This document shows, piece by piece, positions 54,646 through 63,171 of a stretch of 64,000 nucleotides of DNA; position 1 is the first letter of the stretch, and each line of letters begins with the position of its first letter. A program made the position numbers and the translations under genes. The notes under the pieces were generated by a model. The model did no database searches. It saw only the letters and a program-made list of their open reading frames with translations, and had not been told where the DNA came from. This DNA comes from Flavobacterium sp. (lineage in GTDB: Bacteria; Bacteroidota; Bacteroidia; Flavobacteriales; Flavobacteriaceae), in NCBI RefSeq assembly GCF_027483985.1, contig NZ_JAIXTJ010000039.1, positions 1-64,000 on the forward strand, in the 5' to 3' direction.

Positions 54646-55473
54646 ATGTACGACATTATATCATATTTTGAAACCATTCCTTCCAGTCATAGAGCGCTTA
54701 TTTTATCTGGTGGAATTGCATTATTTTGGCTCATTGAGAGTGCGGTGCCGTTTTTTAAATTCCGATACAACAAATGGCAACACGCCGGAATTAATATTTT
54801 CTTCACTTTAACAACGATTATAATCAATTTTGCATTAGCCTTTATTTTATTAAAAACGGCTGATTTTGTAACCGTATCTCAATTTGGGATTTTAAATTGG
54901 TTGCCTAAAATGAACTTGATTGTCTTCACTATTGTAGGCTTATTATTGCTAGATTTTGTTGGAGCCTACCTAGCACATTTTACAGAACACCGAATCAAAT
55001 TTTTATGGCGCTTTCATTTAATACATCATTCTGATACTTATATCGATACCACGTCGGGCAATCGTCATCATCCGGGTGAAAGCGTAATTAGATTTATTTT
55101 TACAACCCTTGGCGTATTACTAGTTGGTAGTCCAATGTGGATGGTTTTTATGTATCAAACGCTTTCTGTTGTGGCTACCCAATTTACCCATGCAAATATT
55201 TGTTTGCCCAAAAAACTTGATAAACTATTGAGCTATGTTCTGGTTTCACCTGATATGCATAAAATACACCATCATTATAAGCTACCTTATACCGACAGTA
55301 ATTATGGTAACATTTTCTCTATTTGGGATCGCATTTTTGGAACTTTTAGTTACATCGAAAGAGAACAAATCATTTATGGAGTAGATACGCATATGGATCC
55401 AAGTGAAAATAACAAATTAGTTAGTTTGTTAAAAATTCCGTTTCAACCAACACGTTCACCACAAGAAGAATAA
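54646..55473 (+). CDS. sterol desaturase/fatty acid hydroxylase family membrane enzyme
   Basis: The 275-aa protein has four or so membrane helices and the three His clusters of the fatty acid hydroxylase superfamily: HFTEHRIKFLWRFHLIHHSD, NRHHPGE and HKIHHHY. These bind a di-iron centre used to hydroxylate or desaturate lipids. Bacteria of this type usually lack sterols, so the natural substrate is more likely a carotenoid, fatty acid or sphingolipid-like lipid. It is a monocistronic gene between alkB and DUF2805. Confidence 0.9.
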   Translation: MYDIISYFETIPSSHRALILSGGIALFWLIESAVPFFKFRYNKWQHAGINIFFTLTTIIINFALAFILLKTADFVTVSQFGILNWLPKMNLIVFTIVGLLLLDFVGAYLAHFTEHRIKFLWRFHLIHHSDTYIDTTSGNRHHPGESVIRFIFTTLGVLLVGSPMWMVFMYQTLSVVATQFTHANICLPKKLDKLLSYVLVSPDMHKIHHHYKLPYTDSNYGNIFSIWDRIFGTFSYIEREQIIYGVDTHMDPSENNKLVSLLKIPFQPTRSPQEE

Positions 55474-55573
55474 TTTTTTTTAAACATTTTAAAAAGTAAT
55501 TATTTTTTTTCTTAATATTGGTATATAAATTGAATGCTAGTAAAGAATTAACATAAATTGTGCTTTTCAACTA

Positions 55574-55849
55574 ATGAAAAAAAGTAAAAGAGTAGAACTT
55601 GACAACGAACAACTAGAACGCGTTGTTAGTATGGCTCAAGAGGAACGAAAACCTTTTGAAGTATTAAAAGCTGAATTTGGTATCACTGAAAATGAAGTTA
55701 CCGAATTAATGCGAAAAAGATTATCTAAAGACAATTTTGAACTTTGGAAGAAGAAAGTTGCAGCAAGTAAACCAAAACCAAAACCAATGGTTGACGATGA
55801 CTTTGACGACTTGGATGGCAAATATTATATGAAAAATAAATTCGATTAA
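55574..55849 (+). CDS. DUF2805 / TIGR03643 family protein
   Basis: The 91-aa protein matches the family pattern: a helical N-terminal domain with QLERVVSMAQEERKPFEVLKAEFGITENEVTELMRKRL (quoted by its ends QLERVVSMA and VTELMRKRL) that looks like a small helix-turn-helix, then FELWKKKVAASKPK and an acidic tail (DDDFDDLDGKYY). Function is unknown; the family is often found near photolyase-like genes in other bacteria. It is a monocistronic gene with a terminator. Confidence 0.88.
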   Translation: MKKSKRVELDNEQLERVVSMAQEERKPFEVLKAEFGITENEVTELMRKRLSKDNFELWKKKVAASKPKPKPMVDDDFDDLDGKYYMKNKFD

Positions 55850-55855
55850 GATTAG

Positions 55856-55883
55856 AACTCTTGTTATGCAAGAGTTTTTTTTA
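55856..55883 (+). terminator. terminator after the DUF2805 gene
   Basis: AACTCTTG and CAAGAGTT form an 8-bp stem around TTATG, followed by seven or more T residues. Confidence 0.88.
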
Positions 55884-55906
55884 TCACTATACTAAATAAA
55901 CAAAAA

Positions 55907-56845
55907 ATGAAAAAAATTACACTGGTAGTTTTATTGCTTTGCAACTCCTATTTATTTTCACAAGAAAAAAAAGAAGTTCTTACAGAAGAGATTGAGGTAA
56001 ATACAATTATTAAAGGATCGTTATTTTCTCCGAACGAAGTTACTAAAAACACGAACCTTGTAATTTTAATTGCTGGTTCTGGTCCGACTAATAGAAATGG
56101 AAATAGTACCATTGGTGGTGTAAATAATTCCTTAAAATTTTTAGCAGAAGGATTAACAAAAAATGGAATTGCTGTATTTAGTTATGACAAAAGAGGATTG
56201 AATAAAAAAAACATTACCAAAGAAGAAGTAAAATCAATTGTATTTGAAGATTATATAAAAGATGCCGAAAATGTTATCAATTATTTTAAATCACAAAAAA
56301 AATACCACAAAATAATTATCGCAGGACATAGCGAAGGATCTTTGATAGGAATGATTGCCTCTAACGGAACCGCTGATGGCTATGTATCGATTGCTGGACC
56401 TGGACGACCAATTGACGAAATCTTATCAGAACAAATAGGTAAAAGTTCGCCATTTTTAAAAGAAGCTGCTGATAAAAGTTTAGCTATTTTAAAAGAAGGA
56501 AAAACATTTGAAAACAAAAACACCATGCTGGAATCGTTATTTAATGAGACCATTCAACCCTACTTAATTTCTTGGATAAAATACAATCCAACGCTTGAAA
56601 TAAAAAAATTAAAAATCCCAATTTTGATAATCAATGGAACCAAAGATTTACAAGTTCCAGAATCAGATGCCGTTTTACTAAACAAAGCCAATCCAAAATC
56701 GGAACTTAAAATTATTGAAAATATGAATCACGTTTTTAAAGAAATAAAGGTTGACGACGAGAATTTAAAATCTTATTCCAATTCAAAATTGCCAGTTATA
56801 CCGGAACTAATTGAGTGCATTTCAAAATTTTCAAATTCCATTTAA
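55907..56845 (+). CDS. secreted alpha/beta hydrolase
   Basis: The 312-aa protein has a signal peptide (~1-19, ending YLFS) and an alpha/beta-hydrolase domain: VILIAGSGPTNRNGNS (oxyanion region), FSYDKRGLNKK, nucleophile elbow IAGHSEGSLIG, acidic residue in INGTKDLQVPESD and His in MNHVFKEI. The lid region (~175-225) is helical. It would be a periplasmic esterase or peptidase-like enzyme; substrate unknown. The M61 peptidase gene follows 51 bp later on the same strand. Confidence 0.87.
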   Translation: MKKITLVVLLLCNSYLFSQEKKEVLTEEIEVNTIIKGSLFSPNEVTKNTNLVILIAGSGPTNRNGNSTIGGVNNSLKFLAEGLTKNGIAVFSYDKRGLNKKNITKEEVKSIVFEDYIKDAENVINYFKSQKKYHKIIIAGHSEGSLIGMIASNGTADGYVSIAGPGRPIDEILSEQIGKSSPFLKEAADKSLAILKEGKTFENKNTMLESLFNETIQPYLISWIKYNPTLEIKKLKIPILIINGTKDLQVPESDAVLLNKANPKSELKIIENMNHVFKEIKVDDENLKSYSNSKLPVIPELIECISKFSNSI

Positions 56846-56896
56846 TTCTGTAACAAAACTGATTTTTAAACTACTAATACTTCAAAATATTTATTA

Positions 56897-58756
56897 ATGA
56901 AAAAATACATCCTTTCCATTGCGCTTGTTTCCTTGTTGTATGGTTGCAAATCAGCATCAACTGTTGCTACAAAAGAAAAATCAGAAATTAATGTTTCAAT
57001 AAATTTAAACGATGTAAAAGAAGACAAACTTCTTGTTACCGTAACAGCGCCAACAATAACTACAGACGAAATAGTTTATCACGTTCCGAAAATAATTCCT
57101 GGAACCTATTCTGAAGATGATTATGGAAAATTTATTGAGGATGTAAAAGCATTTGATGCAAAAGGAAATCCGCTTCAAGTTGAGAAACTAAGCACTAATT
57201 CGTGGACAATTAAAGAAGCTAAAAAATTAGATAAATTAACTTATTTAGTGAACGACACCTACGATATTGAAAGTGGCGGTGGTTTTGGTAGTGGTATTTT
57301 TTCGCCTGCAGGAACAAATATACTTGAAGGTAAAAACTTTATGTTAAACAATCACGGTTTTGTTGGATATTTTGAAAACAAAAAAGATTTAACTTATAAA
57401 TTGAATATTACCCATTCTGAAAAACTGTTTGGCGCAACCTCTTTGATTGACACTGACAGCAGCAATTTATCGGATACTTTTGTTGTTTCAAGATATAATG
57501 ATTTGGTTGACAATCCGATAATGTATTCAAAGCCTGATTACGTTACCTTCAACGTTGACGGAATGGACATTCTTTTAAGTGTCTATTCACCAAATGATAA
57601 GCACACAGCCAAAACACTTTCTGCAGATTTAGAAAAATGCATGCGTGCCCAAAAGAAATTTTTAGGTGCCGTAAATAACAATAAAAAATATTCTGTTTTA
57701 TTGTATTTATCAGAAATGAAAAAAACAGATGCAAAAGGATTTGGTGCTTTAGAACATAACAGTTCGACTACCGTAGTTTTTCCAGAAATGATGGCTGCTG
57801 GTATGCTAGGTAAACAAATTATTGATGTGGTATCTCACGAATTTTTTCACATTGTAACACCATTAGGAGTTCATTCTAATGAAATTCATTATTTTGATTT
57901 TAATGCTCCTAAAATGTCACAACATTTATGGATGTATGAAGGCGTAACAGAATATTTTGCTAATTTATTTCAAGTAAATCAAGGTTTAATTACCGAAGAT
58001 GCATTTTACAAAAGAATGGATGAAAAAATAAGAGGCGCAAAGCGAATGAACGATACAATGCCTTTTACAACGATGAGTCAAAACGTATTGGTGGAACCAT
58101 ACAAATCACAATATCTTAATGTTTATGAAAAAGGTGCTTTGATTGGAATGTGTATTGACATTATTATTCGTGAAAAAAGTAACGGAGAAAGAGGAATTTT
58201 AGATTTGATGCAAAAATTAACTAATGAGTTTGGACCTACAAAACCATTTAATGACAATGAACTTTTTGCGAAAATTACCGAAATGACCTATCCAGAAGTT
58301 GGAAGTTTTTTAGAAACTTATGTTGCTGGTCCAACGCCAATACCTTATGAAACTTATTTTGCAAAAGTTGGGATTGTAAAAGGAAAATTCAAAAAAGCAG
58401 GCAATCCGTTTTTAAACAGTGCTAAATCGGCTGGAATTACAGGAAATCCTACAACCAAAGAGATTATTGTTAGAAACAACACTGAGTTAAGTACGTTTAT
58501 TACCACTATCGGATTAAAAGCTGATGATGTAATCACCGCAATAAACGGAACAAATTACAACTTAGATACTTTATCAGAAATGATGACTACGGCACAAAAC
58601 TGGAAAGATGGTGAAGCTGTAACTATCAAAATAAAACGTAACGAAAAAGAACAAACATTAACTGGCAAAGCTATAGTATCTTATCAAGATGCCGAAGGTT
58701 ATCAGTTAATTGACACTACAAAACAGGCTTTGAAAGAAGCTTGGTTAAAAGGGTAA
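56897..58756 (+). CDS. M61 family metallopeptidase lipoprotein (glycyl aminopeptidase-like) with PDZ domain
   Basis: The 619-aa protein has a lipoprotein signal (lipobox LLYGC), an N-terminal beta domain (~35-200), a thermolysin-like zinc peptidase domain with VVSHEFFHIV (HExxH-type: His, Glu, His) and the downstream Glu of WMYEGVTEYFANLF, and a C-terminal PDZ domain (~500-590, GLKADDVITAINGT). M61 peptidases include glycyl aminopeptidase from Sphingomonas. It is anchored outside the cytoplasm. The motif HEFFH replaces HExxH only in spelling, so the zinc site is intact. Confidence 0.92.
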   Translation: MKKYILSIALVSLLYGCKSASTVATKEKSEINVSINLNDVKEDKLLVTVTAPTITTDEIVYHVPKIIPGTYSEDDYGKFIEDVKAFDAKGNPLQVEKLSTNSWTIKEAKKLDKLTYLVNDTYDIESGGGFGSGIFSPAGTNILEGKNFMLNNHGFVGYFENKKDLTYKLNITHSEKLFGATSLIDTDSSNLSDTFVVSRYNDLVDNPIMYSKPDYVTFNVDGMDILLSVYSPNDKHTAKTLSADLEKCMRAQKKFLGAVNNNKKYSVLLYLSEMKKTDAKGFGALEHNSSTTVVFPEMMAAGMLGKQIIDVVSHEFFHIVTPLGVHSNEIHYFDFNAPKMSQHLWMYEGVTEYFANLFQVNQGLITEDAFYKRMDEKIRGAKRMNDTMPFTTMSQNVLVEPYKSQYLNVYEKGALIGMCIDIIIREKSNGERGILDLMQKLTNEFGPTKPFNDNELFAKITEMTYPEVGSFLETYVAGPTPIPYETYFAKVGIVKGKFKKAGNPFLNSAKSAGITGNPTTKEIIVRNNTELSTFITTIGLKADDVITAINGTNYNLDTLSEMMTTAQNWKDGEAVTIKIKRNEKEQTLTGKAIVSYQDAEGYQLIDTTKQALKEAWLKG

Positions 58757-58776
58757 ACTTGAATATGCCTTTTTTT

Positions 58777-58813
58777 AAATCCTCAATTTATGTTATAGAT
58801 TGAGGATTTTTTT
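58777..58813 (+). terminator. terminator after the M61 peptidase gene
   Basis: AAATCCTCAAT pairs with ATTGAGGATTT around an 11-nt loop, followed by a T run. Confidence 0.88.
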
Positions 58814-58840
58814 ATTATTTTGCCGAAAATAAAATAAATC

Positions 58841-59560
58841 ATGCGTAAAATAATTATTGCTTTACTATCATTAGTAGTAATCACTTCTTGTTCTGAAAAA
58901 AAATCAGACAAAAATCTTCAAATAACCGGAAATATTAAAGGGTTAAAAAAAGGAACATTATACATTCAAAGAATCAAAGACACTACACTCGTAGCAATTG
59001 ACACGATTAAAATTGATGGCGATTCTCATTTTACAAGTGAAATGAATATTGAATCACCAGAAATGTTGTACCTATTTTTAGACCGAGGTGTTTCAAATTC
59101 GGTTGATAACAACTTACCGTTTTTTGTTGAACCAGGAAAAATAAATATCGAATCCTCTTTAGAATTTTTTACAGCAGATGCTAAAATTACAGGATCAAAA
59201 AATCAAGAGCTTTATGATGAATATAAAAAAGTGGTTTCGCGCTATGTTGACCAAAATTTAGATTTAGTTCAAAAAAGATTTAATGCTTATAAAACTAAAA
59301 ACACCTCTGAATTAGCAAAAATTCAAGCAGAGCAAGATAATATCTTAAAAAGAAAGTATTTATACTCTACCAATTTTGCAGTAAATAATGCTAGTCACGA
59401 TGTTGCACCTTATATTGCAATTGCCGAAATATATGACATCAATCTGAAATATCTTGATACAATTCAAAAATCATTAACGCCAACTATTTCTAAATCGCTT
59501 TACGGAAAACAATTAAAGCAATTAATTGAAGAAAGAAAAAAGTTAGAAGAAGTAAAATAA
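58841..59560 (+). CDS. DUF4369 domain lipoprotein
   Basis: The 239-aa protein has a lipoprotein signal (lipobox VITSC) and an N-terminal DUF4369 beta domain (~25-115; ITGNIKGLKKGTLYIQRIKD, FFVEPGKINIESSL), followed by a helical region (~120-239). In many Bacteroidetes proteins DUF4369 sits in front of an AhpC/TlpA-type thioredoxin domain; that domain and any CxxC are absent here. Length suggests a natural stand-alone form and not a truncation. Function is unknown. Confidence 0.87.
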   Translation: MRKIIIALLSLVVITSCSEKKSDKNLQITGNIKGLKKGTLYIQRIKDTTLVAIDTIKIDGDSHFTSEMNIESPEMLYLFLDRGVSNSVDNNLPFFVEPGKINIESSLEFFTADAKITGSKNQELYDEYKKVVSRYVDQNLDLVQKRFNAYKTKNTSELAKIQAEQDNILKRKYLYSTNFAVNNASHDVAPYIAIAEIYDINLKYLDTIQKSLTPTISKSLYGKQLKQLIEERKKLEEVK

Positions 59561-59601
59561 AAAAAGCCCCAGAAACATTTTAGTTTTTGGGGCTTTTTTT
59601 T
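59558..59601. terminator. bidirectional terminator between DUF4369 and FKBP genes
   Basis: AAAAAAGCCCCAGAAAC pairs with GTTTTTGGGGCTTTTTT (one G-T wobble) around a short loop. The A- and T-runs on each side serve both convergent genes. Confidence 0.92.
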
Positions 59602-59613
59602 ATCATATAATTT

Positions 59614-60594
59614 CTAGTTACAGGCTTTATCTAGATGTTTCTTTTTTCCGTTACTTCCGGGAGTTGTGCATAATGGAATATTTGCGAAAGGAAATACAGT
59701 GCCTGTTAACGGATTTGTAATTTCAATCTTAGTTGGAACACCATCACCATCATCGTCAATATCAATCATATTTGGCCTTCCGTCACCATCAGTATCTAAA
59801 AATGGTACTTCTATTAGGGTTTGTCCTCCAACATACTTAAAAGTATTAGAAAGTGGATTCTCCTTCCAACGTAAGGTTGCTGGAATTGCTGGATCTAAAT
59901 TTCGTTCATCTTTAGATAAAATCCCATCCCTATCGTGGTCTCGGTATCTTAACTCATACAATTTAAAACTAAAAATAATTGGAGTATAAGAAGTAACCGA
60001 ACCTGCAGAATCGCTATAGTAAGCTAAACCTGATGGTAAAAACATTACACCTGCACCGAAATCATTAAACGTTATAGGATTTGGACCTGGAGCTGTTGTA
60101 TAAGTTCCTGTTTTGAAATTCGGAATAAGGTGTGACCAACCTGTAATTACATCTTGCAAACCGAACCACACGGGATTTGCAGCATTATCAAATTGAACGT
60201 CGCTTAAATTTATACCTCTGTAAGAGATATGAATAGAATCGACTTGCGTTGGTCTTTTACCATTCACTCCATCTCCTTCTCTAAATTTAATAAAATATGT
60301 TTTATATTGAATGCCGTCTTCTGCAATCAAGGTATCTCTTAATGGATATTGTGTTTGCGTTCTAATAGACTGTTGTGTTCCTCCTGCCGGAATTTTCGTA
60401 AAAGTAACATCAAAATTAGATGCATCAACAGTCATATAATGTGTATCAATGTATTCATCAATAGCTTTGATATCATCGGCATATTGCACAGCATAATCTC
60501 TAATTGGTGTTGGTTGGGTTTCATCTTCTTCACCACACGACACTAAAAGACTACAAAAAACAAAAACCGAAAGTATTTTAAAAATAGTATTCAT
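59614..60594 (-). CDS. FKBP-type peptidyl-prolyl isomerase lipoprotein with calcium-binding-like repeats
   Basis: The 326-aa protein has a lipoprotein signal (lipobox LLVSC) and an FKBP domain (~90-230) that keeps the main pocket residues in VQFDN, WFGLQDVITGW and FLPSGLAYY. After it come acidic, thrombospondin type-3/EF-like segments (DHDRDGILSKDERNL, DTDGDGRPNMIDIDDDGDG) that should bind Ca2+. It ends in a Cys near the C terminus (CTTPGSNGKKKHLDKACN). The role is probably folding of exported proteins at the envelope. It is monocistronic. Confidence 0.9.
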   Translation of the reverse strand: MNTIFKILSVFVFCSLLVSCGEEDETQPTPIRDYAVQYADDIKAIDEYIDTHYMTVDASNFDVTFTKIPAGGTQQSIRTQTQYPLRDTLIAEDGIQYKTYFIKFREGDGVNGKRPTQVDSIHISYRGINLSDVQFDNAANPVWFGLQDVITGWSHLIPNFKTGTYTTAPGPNPITFNDFGAGVMFLPSGLAYYSDSAGSVTSYTPIIFSFKLYELRYRDHDRDGILSKDERNLDPAIPATLRWKENPLSNTFKYVGGQTLIEVPFLDTDGDGRPNMIDIDDDGDGVPTKIEITNPLTGTVFPFANIPLCTTPGSNGKKKHLDKACN

Positions 60595-60633
60595 TATTTA
60601 TCAAATTTAAGTGCGCAAGATACAATATTGATT

Positions 60634-60641
60634 TATTTTTG
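60634..60641 (+). promoter_or_regulatory. -7 promoter element (TATTTTTG)
   Basis: TATTTTTG fits TAnnTTTG and lies 32 bp upstream of the ATG at 60674. It likely drives the S4-methyltransferase-phosphoribosyltransferase run. Confidence 0.5.
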
Positions 60642-60673
60642 TAAACAATTTAACGTTGATTTTACATATTTTT

Positions 60674-61060
60674 ATGAGAGTAGATAAATACTTATGGTGT
60701 GTTCGATATTATAAAACTAGAAATATGGTTACCGAAGCTTGTAAAAAAAACCATATTACAGTAAATGGCCAAGTAGCCAAAGCATCTAAAGAGGTTTTTC
60801 CAAGTGATAAAATTACATTTCGAAAAGACCAAATTGTACATATAATAACCGTTTTGGACGTACCACCCAATCGCGTTGGTGCTAAATTAGTTGATGTGTA
60901 CCGCAAAGATGAAACTCCTGCAGAGTCTTTTGCTCATTTAGAATTACTAAAATTATCTAAAGAACATTATAGAAAAACAGGCACAGGTCGACCGACCAAA
61001 AAAGATCGTAGAGATTTAGATGATTTAGAATTCAATACCGAAAACGATGAATCTGAATAG
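60674..61060 (+). CDS. S4-domain RNA-binding protein, Hsp15-like
   Basis: The 128-aa protein (start MRVDKYLWCVRYYKTRN at the ATG at 60674; an upstream TTG at 60656 is unlikely) has an N-terminal S4 RNA-binding domain (~1-65) with ACKKNHITVNGQVAKASKEV, then a basic tail (KKDRRDLDDLE). Hsp15-family proteins bind stalled 50S subunits with attached nascent chains and help recycle them. It overlaps the next gene by 14 bp. Confidence 0.88.
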   Translation: MRVDKYLWCVRYYKTRNMVTEACKKNHITVNGQVAKASKEVFPSDKITFRKDQIVHIITVLDVPPNRVGAKLVDVYRKDETPAESFAHLELLKLSKEHYRKTGTGRPTKKDRRDLDDLEFNTENDESE

Positions 61061-61628
61061 CGATTATTGGGAACAACGATACCAAAATAACGATACAACT
61101 TGGGACATCGGAACTATTTCTACACCATTAAAAGAGTATATTGATCAACTAAAGGACAAATCAATTAAAATTTTAATTCCTGGTGCTGGAAATGGTTATG
61201 AATTTGAGTACTTAATTTCTAAGGGATTTAATAATGTATTTGTATTAGATTTTGCTCAAGCACCACTTGACTCTATCTCAAAAAGAGTGTCTGAATGCAA
61301 CACAAATCAATTAATTAAATCAGACTTTTTTGAACATTCAGGCAACTACGATTTAATTATCGAACAAACCTTTTTCTGTGCAATAAAACCAGCATTAAGA
61401 ACTGCTTATGTACATAAAATGGAAAGCTTATTAAATCAAAATGGTAAAATTATTGGGTTATTACTTCAATTCCCACTAACCGAAATTGGTCCACCTTTTG
61501 GAGGATCGAAAGAAGAATATTCGTCCTTGTTCCAAAATAGTTTTAAAATAAAAACGCTTGAAACGGCATATAATTCAATAAAACCACGAGAAGGAAAGGA
61601 ACTCTTTTTTATATTTACAAAAAAATAG
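61047..61628 (+). CDS. SAM-dependent methyltransferase, TPMT-like family
   Basis: The 193-aa protein opens with YWEQRYQNNDTTWDIG, typical of the thiopurine/chalcogen methyltransferase family, and has the SAM-binding motif ILIPGAGNGYEFEYL, the acidic VLDFAQAPL and YDLIIEQTFFCAI. It would methylate a small thiol, selenium or tellurium compound, or another small acceptor; the substrate is unknown. It starts inside the S4 gene (14-bp overlap) and is followed by the phosphoribosyltransferase after 4 bp, so the three form one operon. Confidence 0.87.
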   Translation: MNLNSDYWEQRYQNNDTTWDIGTISTPLKEYIDQLKDKSIKILIPGAGNGYEFEYLISKGFNNVFVLDFAQAPLDSISKRVSECNTNQLIKSDFFEHSGNYDLIIEQTFFCAIKPALRTAYVHKMESLLNQNGKIIGLLLQFPLTEIGPPFGGSKEEYSSLFQNSFKIKTLETAYNSIKPREGKELFFIFTKK

Positions 61629-61632
61629 CACA

Positions 61633-62130
61633 ATGAGTCAAAATATTATTTTAACAAATCAAGAAATTGAGCATAAAATTAAGAGAATTGCTTATCAAAT
61701 TTATGAAACATTCGTTGATGAAGAAAGTATTGTGTTGGCAGGAATTGCATCAAATGGCTACCTATTAGCAGAAAAATTAGCTACTGTTCTTACTGAGATT
61801 TCGTCTATTGAAGTGGTTTTGTGTGAAGTAAAAATTGATAAAGCAAACCCAAATTCTGAAATTTTCACGTCAATTACTAGTGACCTTTATCAAAACAAAG
61901 GAATTGTTCTAGTTGATGATGTTTTAAATTCAGGTTCTACTCTGATGTATGGAGTGAAACATTTTTTAAATGTACCATTGAAGAAATTTAAAACCGCTGT
62001 TTTAGTTGATCGCAACCACAAAAAATATCCAATTAAAGTAGATTTTAAAGGAATTTCACTGTCAACATCTTTACACGAGCACGTTGCCGTTGTTTTTACT
62101 GAAAATGAAAGTTACGCTGAATTAAGTTAA
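61633..62130 (+). CDS. phosphoribosyltransferase (PyrR-like)
   Basis: The 165-aa protein is a type I phosphoribosyltransferase with the PRPP-binding loop GIVLVDDVLNSGSTLMYG (acidic pair followed by the SGST loop) and an N-terminal ILTNQEIEHKIKRIAYQIYE segment typical of PyrR-like proteins. It could have uracil phosphoribosyltransferase activity or regulate pyrimidine genes; there are no pyr genes here, so regulation is unlikely to be local. It is the last gene of the operon and its end overlaps the convergent aroK by 9 bp. Confidence 0.87.
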   Translation: MSQNIILTNQEIEHKIKRIAYQIYETFVDEESIVLAGIASNGYLLAEKLATVLTEISSIEVVLCEVKIDKANPNSEIFTSITSDLYQNKGIVLVDDVLNSGSTLMYGVKHFLNVPLKKFKTAVLVDRNHKKYPIKVDFKGISLSTSLHEHVAVVFTENESYAELS

Positions 62131-62640
62131 CAACTCTTTTACTTCATTGGCTATGTCTTCAATGCTTTTTCCATCAATAGCTATTGAATGGGTAGCTTGG
62201 TTGTAATAAAAACTTCTATCAAAAAGATGTTTAGCTATAAATTCTTTAATTTCACTATCGTCTAAATTGGCAATCAGTGGACGTTTTTGTTTTTCAACTA
62301 TCAAACGATTGAATAAAGTATCAACAGAAGCTCTTAAATAAATAGAAATAACATTATTTTCTTTTAACAACTCGTGATTGTTAAAATAGCACGGCGTACC
62401 TCCACCAGTACTAATAATTATCGAACGATCATCACTTAACAACTCTTTAAAAAGTTGATGTTCTTGCTTTCTAAAAAATAGCTCTCCTTTTTTTTGAAAA
62501 ATTTCTTTAATTGACATTTGACATTTTTTTTCGATCAATTCATCTAATTCCACAGCGGAAATTCCAGTCAAAAATTCTAATTTTTGTGATATTACCGATT
62601 TGCCGCTTCCCATGTAACCTATTAAAACAACTTTTTTCAT
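62122..62640 (-). CDS. aroK: shikimate kinase
   Basis: The enzyme phosphorylates shikimate at the 3-OH in aromatic amino acid synthesis. The 172-aa protein has the Walker A GYMGSGKS, the substrate-binding ELDELIEK, FFRKQEHQLFKEL, the STGGGTPC loop, and the lid RLIVEKQKRPLIA with catalytic Arg. It is cytoplasmic and of normal length. The gene is convergent with the phosphoribosyltransferase (9-bp overlap of ends) and divergent from the tRNA genes. AroK is preferred over AroL only by convention. Confidence 0.95.
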   Translation of the reverse strand: MKKVVLIGYMGSGKSVISQKLEFLTGISAVELDELIEKKCQMSIKEIFQKKGELFFRKQEHQLFKELLSDDRSIIISTGGGTPCYFNNHELLKENNVISIYLRASVDTLFNRLIVEKQKRPLIANLDDSEIKEFIAKHLFDRSFYYNQATHSIAIDGKSIEDIANEVKELLT

Positions 62641-62734
62641 AGAATAAAACCTTATAAATTAAGGCGTTAAGATATATTATTAAAAAAAGGTAAATTTAAA
62701 GCAAAATTGCTTTGAAAAATAAATAATATCGCCT

Positions 62735-62742
62735 TATATTTG
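62735..62742 (+). promoter_or_regulatory. tRNA operon promoter (TTTG-20 bp-TATATTTG)
   Basis: TATATTTGC matches the -7 element exactly, and TTTG at 62711-62714 is spaced 20 bp upstream as a -33 element. It lies 24 bp before the first tRNA-Lys and should drive both tRNA-Lys genes. Confidence 0.72.
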
Positions 62743-62766
62743 CACCCGCATTCAAGAAATGAAAAT

Positions 62767-62839
62767 GACTCGATAGCTCAGTTGGTAGAGCACATCACTT
62801 TTAATGATGGGGTCCTGGGTTCGAGCCCCAGTCGGGTCA
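62767..62839 (+). tRNA. tRNA-Lys (anticodon TTT), copy 1
   Basis: A 73-nt cloverleaf: acceptor GACTCGA pairs with TCGGGTC (one G-T), D arm GCTC/GAGC, anticodon stem CATCA/TGATG with loop CTTTTAA giving anticodon TTT, and T arm CTGGG/CCCAG with TTCGAGC. The discriminator base is A. CCA is not encoded. It is identical to the next copy and both are read from the promoter at 62735. Confidence 0.97.
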
Positions 62840-62876
62840 CAAATTGGCCTTAGTCTAATGAAATATTGAATGCAAT

Positions 62877-62949
62877 GACTCGATAGCTCAGTTGGTAGAG
62901 CACATCACTTTTAATGATGGGGTCCTGGGTTCGAGCCCCAGTCGGGTCA
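62877..62949 (+). tRNA. tRNA-Lys (anticodon TTT), copy 2
   Basis: Identical over all 73 nt to the copy at 62767, starting 110 bp later. Tandem identical tRNA genes are common and raise dosage or protect against loss. A terminator follows at once. Confidence 0.97.
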
Positions 62950-62951
62950 CA

Positions 62952-62985
62952 AAAAAAGTCGAGCTATATGCTTGACTTTTTTTAT
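62952..62985 (+). terminator. terminator after the tRNA-Lys pair
   Basis: AGTC-G-AGC pairs with GCT-T-GACT around TATAT, flanked by runs of A and T. It ends 5 bp before the tRNA-Leu gene. Confidence 0.85.
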
Positions 62986-62989
62986 TTAA

Positions 62990-63071
62990 GGCTTCGTGGA
63001 GAAATTGGTAGACTTGCTACTTTGAGGTGGTAGTGCTGAAAGGCGTGTGGGTTCGAATCCCATCGAAGTCA
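62990..63071 (+). tRNA. tRNA-Leu (anticodon GAG)
   Basis: An 82-nt class II tRNA: acceptor GGCTTCG pairs with CGAAGTC (one G-T), the anticodon stem CTACT/GGTAG holds loop TTGAGGT with anticodon GAG, a long variable arm follows, and the T arm is GTGGG/CCCAT with TTCGAAT. The discriminator is A and CCA is not encoded. Its last 16 nt are duplicated together with its terminator at 63172. Confidence 0.93.
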
Positions 63072-63135
63072 CGGATGAATAGAATTCTAAATTAAAAGCT
63101 GAAAGCTTGCTTTCAAGTTTTTGATTTGGAATTTT
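63056..63135 (+). repeat. 80-bp direct repeat, copy 1 (tRNA-Leu 3' end plus terminator hairpin)
   Basis: Starts inside the T arm of tRNA-Leu and includes its last 16 nt, then downstream sequence with a long hairpin (arms ~63081-63105 and ~63110-63135) around GAAAGCTTGCTTTC. It is identical to 63172-63251. Confidence 0.97.
63081..63135 (+). terminator. long hairpin terminator of tRNA-Leu
   Basis: The left arm from GAATTC through AAAAGCTGAAAG pairs with CTTTCAAGTTTTTGATTTGGAATTT, giving a stem of about 24 bp with a few G-U and mismatched pairs and a CTTG loop, followed by T-rich sequence. Confidence 0.75.
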
Positions 63136-63171
63136 ATTTTTAAAACGGAGTTTTAAAGGATGGACGAAGTC

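Noticed and set aside
59666..59989. 107-codon plus-strand frame
   Set aside because: Antisense to the FKBP gene, Ser/Pro-rich shadow translation.
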